DNA of 64,000 nucleotides, from contig JABFRP010000001.1 of assembly GCA_013141115.1 (NCBI GenBank), forward strand, positions 664,375 through 728,374, in the 5' to 3' direction. The stretch is from Ferruginibacter sp. Lineage in GTDB: Bacteria; Bacteroidota; Bacteroidia; Chitinophagales; Chitinophagaceae. The translations under genes and the position numbers were made by a program. The number at the start of each line of letters is the position of its first letter. Positions within the stretch are counted from its first letter, which is position 1. The notes under the pieces are model-generated. The model had not been told where the DNA came from and made no database searches. It saw only the letters and a list, made by a program, of their open reading frames with translations. Positions 45,678 through 54,049 of this stretch are shown here, one piece after another.

Positions 45678-48338
45678 CTAATTCCCCATTCCTTGCTGAG
45701 CATTTTGCATACTGTCCATTTCGCCTTTCATATTTTTTCTCTTTAGTAAATTCACGTCAAATTTGCCAAAGCGCCAGTTAAAGCTTAAACGTACTACCTG
45801 CGGATCTCTGCGGCGTTGACTATCATAAATCAAGAAAGAACTTTCGGCATGTGTGGCACTTAATTTTGTTCTGAAAACATCACTCATTTGAAGCGTTAAT
45901 GAGGCCGCATTATTTTTAAAAAAATCTTTTTTAATAGCAATATCAACACCGTAATTTGGCTTTATATAACCTTGTGCACCCGGCTGGCTTTGGCCAAAAC
46001 CGCCCCCCATCATACCACCACCACGGCCACCGCCCATGCCACCGCCGCTACTGCTTGCAGGTAAAATAGTTTTAGCCTGGTAATCGCCACTTAATTGTAT
46101 AGAATAATTTTTGGGCAGTTTAAAACTGTTGTTGATTTTTGCAAACCAGCTTACCTGTGATTGATCAACAGTACCAGGTATGTTACCAGCTTTTAAATCT
46201 GTTTTGTACAAATTAAAGTTGGTTGAAAGATCCCACCAGCTTACAAATTTATCTCTTAATGTAAGCTCCAACCCGTAAGTAAAACTGTTGCTTGCATTAG
46301 CATAACTGGTAAATGTAGTACTGTCTGATGTAACAGGGTTTATATCACGATATTGATAACGGGTAATCAAATCGTTAGTGTTACGAAAATATAATGTAGT
46401 AAATAAAGAGTGTTTATTACTAAACTGGTTTTGATAAGATAGCTCCGCAAGATTGGTAAACTCCGGAATAAGATTGGGGTTACCTTTTGAAATATTCAGT
46501 GGGTCTGTTAAATCAGGAAAAGGAATTAATTGAAAAAAGTTAGGCCTGTTGATCTTACGGGAATAATTCAACTGCATATCTTCTTTATCATTTAATTTAT
46601 AAGTAAAAAATGCGCTGGGAAATAAACTAAAAGGATAGCTGTTGCTGAACTTTTGGCTTTTGGTAATCAGGTTGCCATCGTATTTACTGCTCTCCAGCCT
46701 CAGGCCTAATTGATAGGTAAAACTTTTTAACTGCTGAGAGAATGTGGTATATGCTGCATAAACCGCATCCGTAAATTTATAATCGGTAATAATGCTGGTA
46801 TCAAAAAACGGCTGGCCGGTATAATATTTATAATTATTGTTAATAGTGTTAAAGCTTACAAAATCTCTGTAGGCAGCTCTTACCCCCATTTCCATCTTCA
46901 TCTTTTCTGTAATAGGGTTTGTAAAATCGGTTTGTACTGTAAAGAATTTGGTAGTGCCGCCACCCGTGGTATTTTGTAAAAGATTAAAACCTTTTGGATT
47001 GCTGTTGGCTGTATATTGTTTTTGATCGTTGTCGGATTTGTTATCGTTTTTGCTGTAATTAAAATTAAGGTCGGCTGTAAGTTCTTTACCAGCTTTGGCG
47101 TAATTGTGTTTGTAGCTTAAGGTACTTCCGTAATTTCTAAAATTACCAATGCTGTAAGATGATCGGTTTCCTGTTTCAAATACAGCTCCCGAAGTGTAAG
47201 TGGTATCGTTGATGCTGTTAAGCAAATCATTGGTTTTAAACTGTCCTCTAACAATATTGCCACCAATGGTAAAAGTGTTTCTGTTGTTTAAAAAATAATC
47301 CATGCCCATTCTGCCAAAAGCAAAAAAGCCTTTATTAACCGGGTTATTGGTTTGTAAAGAATGTGCAATGCTGTTGGGTAAAAAGTCGGTACGTTCTGTA
47401 ATTACATCGCTTTTAGATTTACGCATGGCCAGCATTCCGGCAGCAAAAAAATTTACTTTTTGCTGTTTAATATTGATGTCTCCGCCAAATCCTGGTCTTC
47501 CTCGGCTATCAATACTTGCTCTAACATTTCCATTGTAGCCGGCTTTGCGGTTTTTCTTCATTACAATATTTAATATACCGGCGCCACCTCCGCTGGCATC
47601 AAATTTAGCGCTGGGGTTAGTTATCAATTCTACTGTTGCAATGGCATCTGCAGGTATTTGGTCTAGCGTCATTGTAGTTGGTCTGCCATCTACAAAAATT
47701 TGCGGTGCTGCATTGCGCATGGTAACGTTACCGTCAATATCTACATTTAAGCTGGGTACATTTTTCATTACATCCACAGCTGTTCCGCCTACACTGGTAA
47801 GGTTTTTTTCTACGTTAAAAACTTTACGATCAATATTCATGGTCATCAGCGATTTGTTGGATACCACCGTTACATTTTGCAATTGCTGTGCATCTATATC
47901 TAATTTGATATTTCCAAGATCTTTATCCACACCGTTAAGTAAACCACTCATATCACCAGTCTTCATTCCTGCCATATTTAGCTGAAAAGCAACTTTTCTT
48001 TCAATTGTTTTATAGCCCATAGCAGTTATTTTAAGTTTATACTGGGCCATAACCGGTAAATTCTCCAAACTAAACTCGCCTTTTTTTGTAGTAAGCATGC
48101 CACTTACTACTACATCTTTGCGCTTTTTTGTTATGGTATCTAATTTATTTTGAATAAGTTGAACAGATGCGGCATCGATAGGTTTGTTAGTGGCAGAGTC
48201 AATAATTTTTCCATAAAAATGGCCTACGTTCATGTTTTGCCCGCCACCCATTTGCCCACGTGCCCCGGGCATTTGTGCACTTGTAGCTATAGAAAGTAAA
48301 AAAAGAGCAACACTGAAACAAATTCTAAAAAATTTCAT
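45678..48338 (-). CDS. TonB-dependent-receptor-like outer membrane beta-barrel protein
   Basis: An 886-residue outer-membrane protein. The signal peptide is FRICFSVALFLLSIATSA. A CarboxypepD_reg-like domain (about 40-120: GKIIDSATNKPIDAASVQLI) is followed by a plug (about 165-270: KNVPSLNVDIDGNVTMR, GGGAGILNIVMKKNRK) and a C-terminal barrel of the OMP_b-brl_3 type (YSRKINRPNFFQLIPFPD). Two Gly/Met-rich stretches stand out: GARGQMGGGQNM after the signal peptide and a longer Gly/Met/Arg-rich loop at about 758-785. No SusD gene is adjacent, so it is not a classical Sus pair; the ligand is unknown. Confidence 0.85.
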   Translation of the reverse strand: MKFFRICFSVALFLLSIATSAQMPGARGQMGGGQNMNVGHFYGKIIDSATNKPIDAASVQLIQNKLDTITKKRKDVVVSGMLTTKKGEFSLENLPVMAQYKLKITAMGYKTIERKVAFQLNMAGMKTGDMSGLLNGVDKDLGNIKLDIDAQQLQNVTVVSNKSLMTMNIDRKVFNVEKNLTSVGGTAVDVMKNVPSLNVDIDGNVTMRNAAPQIFVDGRPTTMTLDQIPADAIATVELITNPSAKFDASGGGAGILNIVMKKNRKAGYNGNVRASIDSRGRPGFGGDINIKQQKVNFFAAGMLAMRKSKSDVITERTDFLPNSIAHSLQTNNPVNKGFFAFGRMGMDYFLNNRNTFTIGGNIVRGQFKTNDLLNSINDTTYTSGAVFETGNRSSYSIGNFRNYGSTLSYKHNYAKAGKELTADLNFNYSKNDNKSDNDQKQYTANSNPKGFNLLQNTTGGGTTKFFTVQTDFTNPITEKMKMEMGVRAAYRDFVSFNTINNNYKYYTGQPFFDTSIITDYKFTDAVYAAYTTFSQQLKSFTYQLGLRLESSKYDGNLITKSQKFSNSYPFSLFPSAFFTYKLNDKEDMQLNYSRKINRPNFFQLIPFPDLTDPLNISKGNPNLIPEFTNLAELSYQNQFSNKHSLFTTLYFRNTNDLITRYQYRDINPVTSDSTTFTSYANASNSFTYGLELTLRDKFVSWWDLSTNFNLYKTDLKAGNIPGTVDQSQVSWFAKINNSFKLPKNYSIQLSGDYQAKTILPASSSGGGMGGGRGGGMMGGGFGQSQPGAQGYIKPNYGVDIAIKKDFFKNNAASLTLQMSDVFRTKLSATHAESSFLIYDSQRRRDPQVVRLSFNWRFGKFDVNLLKRKNMKGEMDSMQNAQQGMGN

Positions 48339-48490
48339 ACTGTAATTTTAATGTTAGATGTAGTTTAGACGTTAAACTGTAAAAAAACTGTCGGCGAATA
48401 AACAATAACCAAAGGTGCCGCCAAAAGTTCACTTGTATTGTGGCAAGTTGATGAATGGTAAAATTTATACAAGAGAAGGCTGTGGTATTA

Positions 48491-49096
48491 CTAATTTGTT
48501 AACACAGTAAGCAAAACCTGCAGTAAACCAATTATAAAACCTAAAACTCCCCCAATAATTTCAACAAATTTGAATTCCTTTTTCATAATATCATTCAAAA
48601 TAGTTTCCAGTTTATCAGATGAAAAGCCTTGTACTTTTTCAGTAACAATTTTTTCCAGGTCAAGGTCTTTTTGCAAATTGCCCATGTACTTTTTAAGTAC
48701 ATCCGGAAAAATGAGCTGTAATTCGCTCATAAAAGCACCCTTCATCTGGTTAATGGTTTTATCACCAATAAACATCGACAACATTGGAAAAGTGTCGCTC
48801 AGTTTGGTACGCAAAAAATTATCAATATGTGCTTCAATTTGCGGCAATATCTTATCTACATTTTCTTTTTTTGTTATCTTTTCTTCAATATCCTTAAAAG
48901 ATAATAGCTCATTACTTACCAGTTTTCCCAGTTTTTCGGCAAACTGTTGTTGCCTTTTTGGAAAAATCCCATGAAAAGTTATGCCCAAAATCTTTTTTGG
49001 CTCCTTAGGATGAAATAGCATTTTTATAGCTATCCAATTGGTAAACCAACCTATAAACGCAGATATAACAGGGATTAACAGTAGCCACAAACTCAT
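48491..49096 (-). CDS. DUF445-family membrane protein
   Basis: A 201-residue inner-membrane protein. Starting at ATG 49096 gives MSLWLLLIPVISAFIGWFTN; an upstream TTG at 49147 is in the promoter region and is rejected. The N-terminal helix is followed by the DUF445 hallmark NWIAIKMLFHPKEPKKILG, a long soluble helical middle (about 60-170, amphipathic), and a C-terminal helix (IIGGVLGFIIGLLQVLLTVL). Function is unknown across the family. It is divergent from tRNA-His and has a good promoter of its own. Confidence 0.85.
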   Translation of the reverse strand: MSLWLLLIPVISAFIGWFTNWIAIKMLFHPKEPKKILGITFHGIFPKRQQQFAEKLGKLVSNELLSFKDIEEKITKKENVDKILPQIEAHIDNFLRTKLSDTFPMLSMFIGDKTINQMKGAFMSELQLIFPDVLKKYMGNLQKDLDLEKIVTEKVQGFSSDKLETILNDIMKKEFKFVEIIGGVLGFIIGLLQVLLTVLTN

Positions 49097-49117
49097 AAAA
49101 ATTATAATTTTATGGCG

Positions 49118-49147
49118 CAAAGAAACAGTAATTGACAAGTGTGTCAA
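49118..49147 (-). promoter_or_regulatory. Promoter of the DUF445 gene
   Basis: On the minus strand TTG (49147-49145), a 19-base spacer and TTTCTTTG (49125-49118), one mismatch from TAnnTTTG. The ATG is 21 bases further. Confidence 0.6.
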
Positions 49148-49156
49148 AATGTAATT

Positions 49157-49186
49157 TTGGCGACAAAATGTTTTTCATTATTTTTG
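49157..49186 (+). promoter_or_regulatory. Promoter of tRNA-His
   Basis: TTG (49157-49159), a 19-base spacer and TATTTTTG (49179-49186), a full match to the Bacteroidetes consensus. Predicted +1 is about 49193, ten bases before the tRNA. It is back-to-back with the DUF445 promoter. Confidence 0.7.
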
Positions 49187-49202
49187 CCGTCCAATAAAAA
49201 AT

Positions 49203-49277
49203 GGTAGTCGTAGCTCAGTTGGTTAGAGCATCAGATTGTGATTCTGAGGGTCGGGGGTTCGAGCCCCCTCGATTACC
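49203..49277 (+). tRNA. tRNA-His (anticodon GTG)
   Basis: The acceptor GTAGTCG (49204-49210) pairs with CGATTAC (49270-49276). The anticodon loop is TTGTGAT, giving GTG. The histidine-specific extra G at -1 (49203) faces C73 (49277), as required by HisRS. The T-loop is TTCGAGC. CCA is not encoded. The 3' end overlaps the stop region of the convergent recombinase. Confidence 0.97.
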
Positions 49278-49280
49278 CCC
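49250..49280. other. Candidate attachment (att) site in the tRNA-His 3' end
   Basis: The recombinase stop codon (49273-49275) falls inside the tRNA acceptor stem, placing the chromosome/element junction in or just next to the T-arm to 3' end. The matching direct repeat at the other edge of the element is outside the window, so the exact core cannot be set. Confidence 0.4.
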
Positions 49281-50781
49281 AAGAGGACAAAGCAGAAAAA
49301 TTCTGTTTTTGTCCTTTTTTATTTTGGCTGAAAGCCACGCCCACATTGTATATTAGCTTAACTGCCTCATTCACTCTGGCGGTTCGAAAGTGTTCTCCGT
49401 CAAATTCCAGTTTTTCGGGAAACATCGAACCAACAATATTCCTTTTAACGGTTGCATTGCCGCAAGTATACAGTGAATCAATAGTCTCCAGCACTATTAG
49501 AGATTTGTCTATAAGTGGTTCAATATTAGTGAGTGGGCTAATATCGGATAGTTGCTGTTCAGCTTTAATTATTCCTTGCTCACATTCATTTTTAATGGTT
49601 CGAAAATCGTCCGCTTGGATGCTGTCGCTTAACATTAACTCCCGAGCCTTTGCCGCTCTGTTATTAAGGCGGTTAATTTCCTCTTTAAGTGAATTGATGG
49701 TTTTAATTCTTTCGTTATTAGCCTGGCTATAGACGTCTTTCAATGTCAACTTATACAATTCCTTTACAGCAGGATCAGGTTTATACTTTTGTAATTCCTT
49801 TAGCATAGCAGCATTTACAATTTCTGCTTTAAAACGAACGCCGCAAAAACTACTGCAATGATAGTAATCGTAATAATTTTTTCTGCCACGGCTGCTACTT
49901 GCAGTAAGAAGGCGGCCATCCTTGGAACATACTAAGCTTCCACGAAGGGGGAATTTTTCAGGAGCTGCAATAGACACCACCTGGTATCTGCGTCGGCCAT
50001 CTAAGAAAGATTGAACATCATAAAATAATGCTTCACTGATGATTGGCATATGCTGCCCTGTGACCATTTGGGCTGCTTCAGTTTTATACGCCTTCACTAT
50101 TATTTTCCCCATATAAACAGGGTTTCTCACGAGTATCCAAAAAGCATTTTTCTGATGCTTAAAACCACGACCCTGAGCTTTTTTTAAAATACTCTCTGAT
50201 GTGTATTTACCAGTTGCCAGTTTTTCAAAAATCCACTTCACCATAGTGGCATCAGCATTAGGAGCGATATATCTTTTGCCATCTGGAGTTGTCAGATTAT
50301 CGAAACCAAATGGGGCTTTACCCATGCAACGGCCTTCCTTTTGTGCACGTCGTAATCCGGCAATTACATTCAAAGCCCTGCGGTCATTTTCCACTTCCGG
50401 AGACGCAAGGTAGAATGCAAGCATTATTTTATTTTCCGGAATTTCAAGGTCAAGGGGTTGTTCCACGGCCTGCGGCTCTGCACCAAGGCTATTGAGTAGT
50501 TTTATCATTTGATAAGCATCAGCAGCGTTCCTGCTGAATCTGTCCCATTTTGTAAAAAGAATCAGGTCAACTGAATGTTTGAATTTTCTCAACTGAATTA
50601 GTAATTTATTGAACTGTGGCCGTTCAAAAGTTTTAGCACTAGCATCCTCAATATAGGTTGCAATAACATGATAGTTATTTAGACTGCAGTATCGTACCAA
50701 TGTTTCTTCCTGGCTACGCTGGCTATACCCTTTTGTCTGTTCCTCTGTGCTTACCCTTACATATAGAATTGCTTTCTTCAT
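49273..50781 (-). CDS. Large serine recombinase (element integrase)
   Basis: A 502-residue serine integrase. The resolvase-type catalytic domain (about 1-150) has the nucleophile Ser11 in YVRVSTEEQ and the arginine motif TKWDRFSRN. The recombinase domain (about 160-270) contains GKAPFGFDN and NPVYMGKIIV. A degenerate zinc ribbon (VCSKDG ... HCSSFCGV) and a long coiled coil (about 335-400) follow, as in phiC31/TnpX-type integrases. The C-terminal residues KKGQKQNFSALSSWG are encoded by the tRNA-His terminator and tRNA end. It probably catalyses integration and excision at the tRNA gene. Its start at ATG 50781 overlaps the preceding small gene by 59 bp. Confidence 0.9.
   Translation of the reverse strand: MKKAILYVRVSTEEQTKGYSQRSQEETLVRYCSLNNYHVIATYIEDASAKTFERPQFNKLLIQLRKFKHSVDLILFTKWDRFSRNAADAYQMIKLLNSLGAEPQAVEQPLDLEIPENKIMLAFYLASPEVENDRRALNVIAGLRRAQKEGRCMGKAPFGFDNLTTPDGKRYIAPNADATMVKWIFEKLATGKYTSESILKKAQGRGFKHQKNAFWILVRNPVYMGKIIVKAYKTEAAQMVTGQHMPIISEALFYDVQSFLDGRRRYQVVSIAAPEKFPLRGSLVCSKDGRLLTASSSRGRKNYYDYYHCSSFCGVRFKAEIVNAAMLKELQKYKPDPAVKELYKLTLKDVYSQANNERIKTINSLKEEINRLNNRAAKARELMLSDSIQADDFRTIKNECEQGIIKAEQQLSDISPLTNIEPLIDKSLIVLETIDSLYTCGNATVKRNIVGSMFPEKLEFDGEHFRTARVNEAVKLIYNVGVAFSQNKKGQKQNFSALSSWG
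49284..49320 (+). terminator. Rho-independent terminator of tRNA-His, inside the recombinase 3' coding end
   Basis: AGGACAAA pairs with TTTGTCCT, and CAGAA with TTCTG, around an AAA loop, followed by T6. The same bases encode the last residues of the recombinase on the minus strand. Confidence 0.8.
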
Positions 50782-50929
50782 AAAAAACCGTTTTCGTTAG
50801 GTATGCTAAATTATACAAAAAATCGAGCATAATTTGCGCCTCTTTTTCACTAATTATTAAGCCATTGTCAGCCAAAACTTTGCATGCCTGGTTGGGTGTG
50901 ACTTTTTGTATAAAAGGAGCATGGGTCAT
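50723..50929 (-). CDS. Small accessory protein upstream of the recombinase
   Basis: A 68-residue protein. The pattern VTPNQACKVLADNGLIISEKEAQ... LDFLYNLAYLTK is two or three amphipathic helices, which I recognise as a type common beside recombinases of Bacteroidetes elements (recollection). It may be a DNA-binding or recombination directionality-type factor; that is speculation. It overlaps the recombinase start by 59 bp and its own ATG overlaps the preceding stop (TAATG), indicating translational coupling. Confidence 0.65.
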   Translation of the reverse strand: MTHAPFIQKVTPNQACKVLADNGLIISEKEAQIMLDFLYNLAYLTKTVFYEESNSICKGKHRGTDKRV

Positions 50930-51228
50930 TACTGTAGCCCTTTTAAATAAACAATACTATTGACAATGCAACTGTTCGATGGAATATATTTTATATAGCC
51001 AAACTCATGCAAATTTTTCATGCATTTGTTATAAGTGTAACGGGCATTTATTTTCGCTACTTTCATAATTGTCACTCTTACAATAATGACCGGATTTATA
51101 CCGCCATTTAAGTTCCATTGTTGTAACAAAGCCATATAGAGACTGATATGTGTGGTGCCTATTCTTACATCATCATCAATAGCTTCATAAAACCTGGTCA
51201 TTGCAGGAAAAAGTTCCATGTTATGCAT
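50929..51228 (-). CDS. Small helical accessory protein, winged-helix-like
   Basis: A 99-residue protein. Its central part (AIDDDVRIGTTHISLYMALL ... IMKVAKINARYTYNKCMKNL ... FGYIKYIPS) has the layout of a winged helix: an N-terminal helix, a recognition-like helix (KINARYTYNKCMKNL) and a closing strand. Similar proteins occur in Bacteroidetes mobile elements. I infer a DNA-binding regulator of the element but see no direct proof. It ends with TAATG shared with the next small gene. Confidence 0.6.
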   Translation of the reverse strand: MHNMELFPAMTRFYEAIDDDVRIGTTHISLYMALLQQWNLNGGINPVIIVRVTIMKVAKINARYTYNKCMKNLHEFGYIKYIPSNSCIVNSIVYLKGLQ

Positions 51229-51235
51229 ATTAATT

Positions 51236-51994
51236 TCAGGTAGATATATTGCGTCTTACAGTTTTGAATTTCCCGGAATGTTTCTTTTTTAAAAGCCCAC
51301 TGCCATTTGAACCTTCACTGTCATTCTCAGCTTCTTTAATTTTTTCTGTATCTGTTTGTTTTCTTTTTGCCTGCATTTGTTTTTCTAATAAACGGTTTTG
51401 TAAAAAACGATATGCCTCATCTACTGATATGCCCACCTGTCCTTCAAAAAAATAAAAACGTTGACTTACTTCAGATTTATTTTTCAAAAGATTGATCGTG
51501 CCAAATAATTCCTGGTATGGAAGACCATTCCAATGTTTTAATTTAAATTCTGCAGCAACTGCTTTACCATCCTCCGATTTTTCTAATTCTAAAAGACCTT
51601 CAATTACAGATTCAATATTTTGTTCATTTTTCCAACTTGCTTCTTCATCCCAATTCAACTGCTTTTTTGAAACGAAATCAAATGCACTTTTCCAATCAAT
51701 TCCTATCATTGATTTTTCCAGGTTTGAGGTATTTATACCATTTATCGAAAGGTCAATTGCAGCTCTTTCTTTTTGAAGCAAAGCATCGTAGTAGGAAAGT
51801 GTATAGGTATTTTGTGTATTATCTTTTTCGAAAAATAATTGAAAGGTTACCTGGTCTTTACCTTTCTCCACTTTTTGTGAAAGCAAAAAATGATCAGGCT
51901 TAAAACAGATTCTTTTCAATAATAAATAACCTGCATTTTCAAAACCAAGAGATTGAAGTTGTTTTGCTAATTCCATAATATTCTCAATGTTCAT
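51236..51994 (-). CDS. Conserved element protein of unknown function
   Basis: A 252-residue soluble protein. The N-terminal LAKQLQSLGFENAGYLLLKR and the middle FQLFFEKDNTQNTYTLSYYD, with EAYRFLQNRLLEKQM near the C-terminus, show mixed alpha/beta structure. A highly charged tail follows (about 205-252). There is no signal peptide. It shares the flavour of the next gene, whose YNASLEK ... FYINKGKGITSKEAF resembles TYTLSYYDALLQKE ... ISVDEAYRFL here; they may be distant paralogues. Function not recognised. Confidence 0.6.
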   Translation of the reverse strand: MNIENIMELAKQLQSLGFENAGYLLLKRICFKPDHFLLSQKVEKGKDQVTFQLFFEKDNTQNTYTLSYYDALLQKERAAIDLSINGINTSNLEKSMIGIDWKSAFDFVSKKQLNWDEEASWKNEQNIESVIEGLLELEKSEDGKAVAAEFKLKHWNGLPYQELFGTINLLKNKSEVSQRFYFFEGQVGISVDEAYRFLQNRLLEKQMQAKRKQTDTEKIKEAENDSEGSNGSGLLKKKHSGKFKTVRRNIST

Positions 51995-52033
51995 TGTATC
52001 CTTTTTGAAATTTAAAATTAGTTTAGGAGTATC

Positions 52034-52828
52034 TTAAGATACCCCTAAACCTTTTTTATGGCTTTCTCTTTTTTTTGGCAAAAGAGTATTGTCTTTTTGT
52101 TTGCTTAATAATTCTTTGCCCGGCTTAACTTCCTTGCTCAACTCTTTTTTTTTATCATTCCCTATTTCTTCTTTTACAGCTTTGCCCGCTTCTGTTTTTC
52201 CAACCGATTGATATTTTTCTACCGATTCCTTTGCCACCATTTTCATATTAGAATCATAGAGGTTCACCTTTTTAAACTGGGGATCAGCTTCAATAAACAT
52301 TTTATGGCTGCTGCCATCCTTTTCAACAGTTACGGATTGTACATTGCCTTTTTGCAATGATTGCATTAAGGCCTTTTCCTTTTCCGGATCTTTCAATTCT
52401 GCAATGGCAAATTTCCCAACAGCCTCCTTCAGGTTAAAGCCATAGTTTTCATGGTACTGCTTTACTTCAAAATTGTTGTGCTTGTCCTTGTTTCCTAAGT
52501 CCAGTTGCAGCCAGGCTTTATATGGCTGATTTTCTTTTGTTACTAAATCCTTATGTACGGCACGGCCATCCAATAAATTGAATGCTTCTTTTGATGTGAT
52601 GCCTTTACCCTTATTGATGTAAAAGGTTTGATCCATTTTTTCTCCATTCGTTTTTTCCAGGGAAGCATTGTAGCTGTTAAAAAAATACATGTCGGTTTGA
52701 TCTGATTTTTTAAAATTCAATATGGCTTCAAAAGGCTTTTTATTGATTTCAGCATTGTACTTTAATTGAAATTCAGGTTTGCCTTCGGCCATATTTTTTT
52801 CTAAGGCTTCTTTAAGGTTTTTCGCCAA
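52034..52828 (-). CDS. DUF3945-like element protein
   Basis: A 264-residue soluble protein. The centre (YFFNSYNASLEK, TFYINKGKGITSKEAFNLLD, AWLQLDLGNKDKHNNFEVKQ) matches what I know as the C-terminal portion of DUF3945-type proteins of Bacteroidetes conjugative elements. A Lys/Glu-rich tail begins near residue 210. Role unknown; a link to conjugation or element maintenance is contextual. Its start overlaps the end of the preceding gene by 17 bp. Confidence 0.6.
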   Translation of the reverse strand: MAKNLKEALEKNMAEGKPEFQLKYNAEINKKPFEAILNFKKSDQTDMYFFNSYNASLEKTNGEKMDQTFYINKGKGITSKEAFNLLDGRAVHKDLVTKENQPYKAWLQLDLGNKDKHNNFEVKQYHENYGFNLKEAVGKFAIAELKDPEKEKALMQSLQKGNVQSVTVEKDGSSHKMFIEADPQFKKVNLYDSNMKMVAKESVEKYQSVGKTEAGKAVKEEIGNDKKKELSKEVKPGKELLSKQKDNTLLPKKRESHKKGLGVS

Positions 52829-53264
52829 AGCCCATGTATTTGATATTATCGGTCAAATACTTTAAGTTCTCGTTGTTCATAATACTTGTTTTTATTTGTG
52901 AATTAATATTTGATGTTTGTTGTTCAATAGTTTCAATTAGTGCATCTGTAAATTGGTTGCCTTCATAATTATATAAACCGTTAGCATCAGGGTTATTTAA
53001 AAGACCTGTTCCGGTTACTGTGCCGTAAGGAATTTTATTAAATACATCCCAAAGGGAATCAAAGTGAATGACGGAGTAATTATCGTAATCACTATGGTTG
53101 TTAAATGCGAATTCCTCGGCATCAGTTTGCGATTTGAAAAATTGTATGGCATCTTTTTCAATGAAATACAGGGAGCCATTATAGGCCATCCAGTTTTCGC
53201 CTTTCACTAATGCATCATTGCATAGCTCCAGCACTTCATCTGAAATAACATGCTCCTTATTCAT
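52812..53264 (-). CDS. Hypothetical element protein
   Basis: A 150-residue acidic soluble protein. I recognise no domain. WMAYNGSLYFIEKDAIQFFK and a short YNEGNQFTDALIET-like C-terminal helix region are visible. Its ATG overlaps the traN stop (ATGA at 53261-53264), and its end overlaps the DUF3945-like start, so it is translated within the same operon. Function unknown. Confidence 0.6.
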   Translation of the reverse strand: MNKEHVISDEVLELCNDALVKGENWMAYNGSLYFIEKDAIQFFKSQTDAEEFAFNNHSDYDNYSVIHFDSLWDVFNKIPYGTVTGTGLLNNPDANGLYNYEGNQFTDALIETIEQQTSNINSQIKTSIMNNENLKYLTDNIKYMGFGEKP

Positions 53265-54022
53265 TGCAAATCCGGAAGTGTAATGGCTTTAATAATTTTG
53301 TTGTTATGCACCCTGAGCAGTAAATGCCTGCCTCCATTTTTTTCGTTGATTTCAATGGCCAGGTATTTCGCATCAGGGATAGTGAATTTGTCCAGTGCAA
53401 TCACAATACTGTTTTTATTGTAAGCTTTAACCTGTTTGATATTGCCGGCAATGAACAGCGATTGCAGTTCATTTTCCTGGGTAGCTGTTCTCTTGCTTTT
53501 ATGCTTATCCCTAATATAAAAGCGCAAAAAATCTATATCATAATCAAGCGGACTATTGTTAGTAACCCAGAGTTGGTAATAAACGGTATTATCTTTTATA
53601 TAAATTCCAGCGACCTTTCCCTCCACATCCCAGCTATGCGCATGAATACCACGAAGCGTTAAAGGATTATCTGCAATACCTTTGGCATATTCAGATATAG
53701 GAACCTGTTGTTGTACTGGTATCTGGTAAATCCAAATGGTCGGAGCTTCGGCATATTGAACCGGGAATGCATATACGCTTCCATCAGTTGTAACTACACT
53801 TAAATTGGTAAAATGGAAATCCTTAGTGGCTGCTTTTATCAGCAGGATATTGTCTGCGTCCTTTATAGGTTGTATTAAAATATCTTTTGTACCCCTGTCC
53901 ACATGCCGGATGGAAAATGGAAATACAAGGGTAGTGGTTTTATCAGTACTGATTTGTACAGTTTGAGCTTTGCCCAATAATTGCAACAGGCAACTGCTAA
54001 CAATGATGATTAAATATTTCAT
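53261..54022 (-). CDS. traN: Conjugative transposon protein TraN (VirB9-like)
   Basis: A 253-residue exported protein with signal peptide YLIIIVSSCLLQLLGKA. The body is the DUF4138/TraN type: LVFPFSIRHVDRGTKDILIQ, ILLIKAATKDFHFTNLSVVT, and a C-terminal AIEINEKNGGRHLLLRVHN. TraN is thought to form the outer-membrane core ring of the mating apparatus with TraM, like VirB9 with VirB10. It follows traM by 27 bp, as in other Bacteroidetes elements. Confidence 0.9.
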   Translation of the reverse strand: MKYLIIIVSSCLLQLLGKAQTVQISTDKTTTLVFPFSIRHVDRGTKDILIQPIKDADNILLIKAATKDFHFTNLSVVTTDGSVYAFPVQYAEAPTIWIYQIPVQQQVPISEYAKGIADNPLTLRGIHAHSWDVEGKVAGIYIKDNTVYYQLWVTNNSPLDYDIDFLRFYIRDKHKSKRTATQENELQSLFIAGNIKQVKAYNKNSIVIALDKFTIPDAKYLAIEINEKNGGRHLLLRVHNNKIIKAITLPDLQ

Positions 54023-54049
54023 AATGATAAATTTTTAATTGGAAAATAA

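Noticed and set aside
47302..47985. Plus-strand frames of 78 and 146 codons
   Set aside because: Antisense to the plug and barrel of the outer-membrane receptor; no independent evidence.
49238..49732. 164-codon plus-strand frame starting in tRNA-His
   Set aside because: It begins inside the tRNA and is antisense to the recombinase C-terminus.
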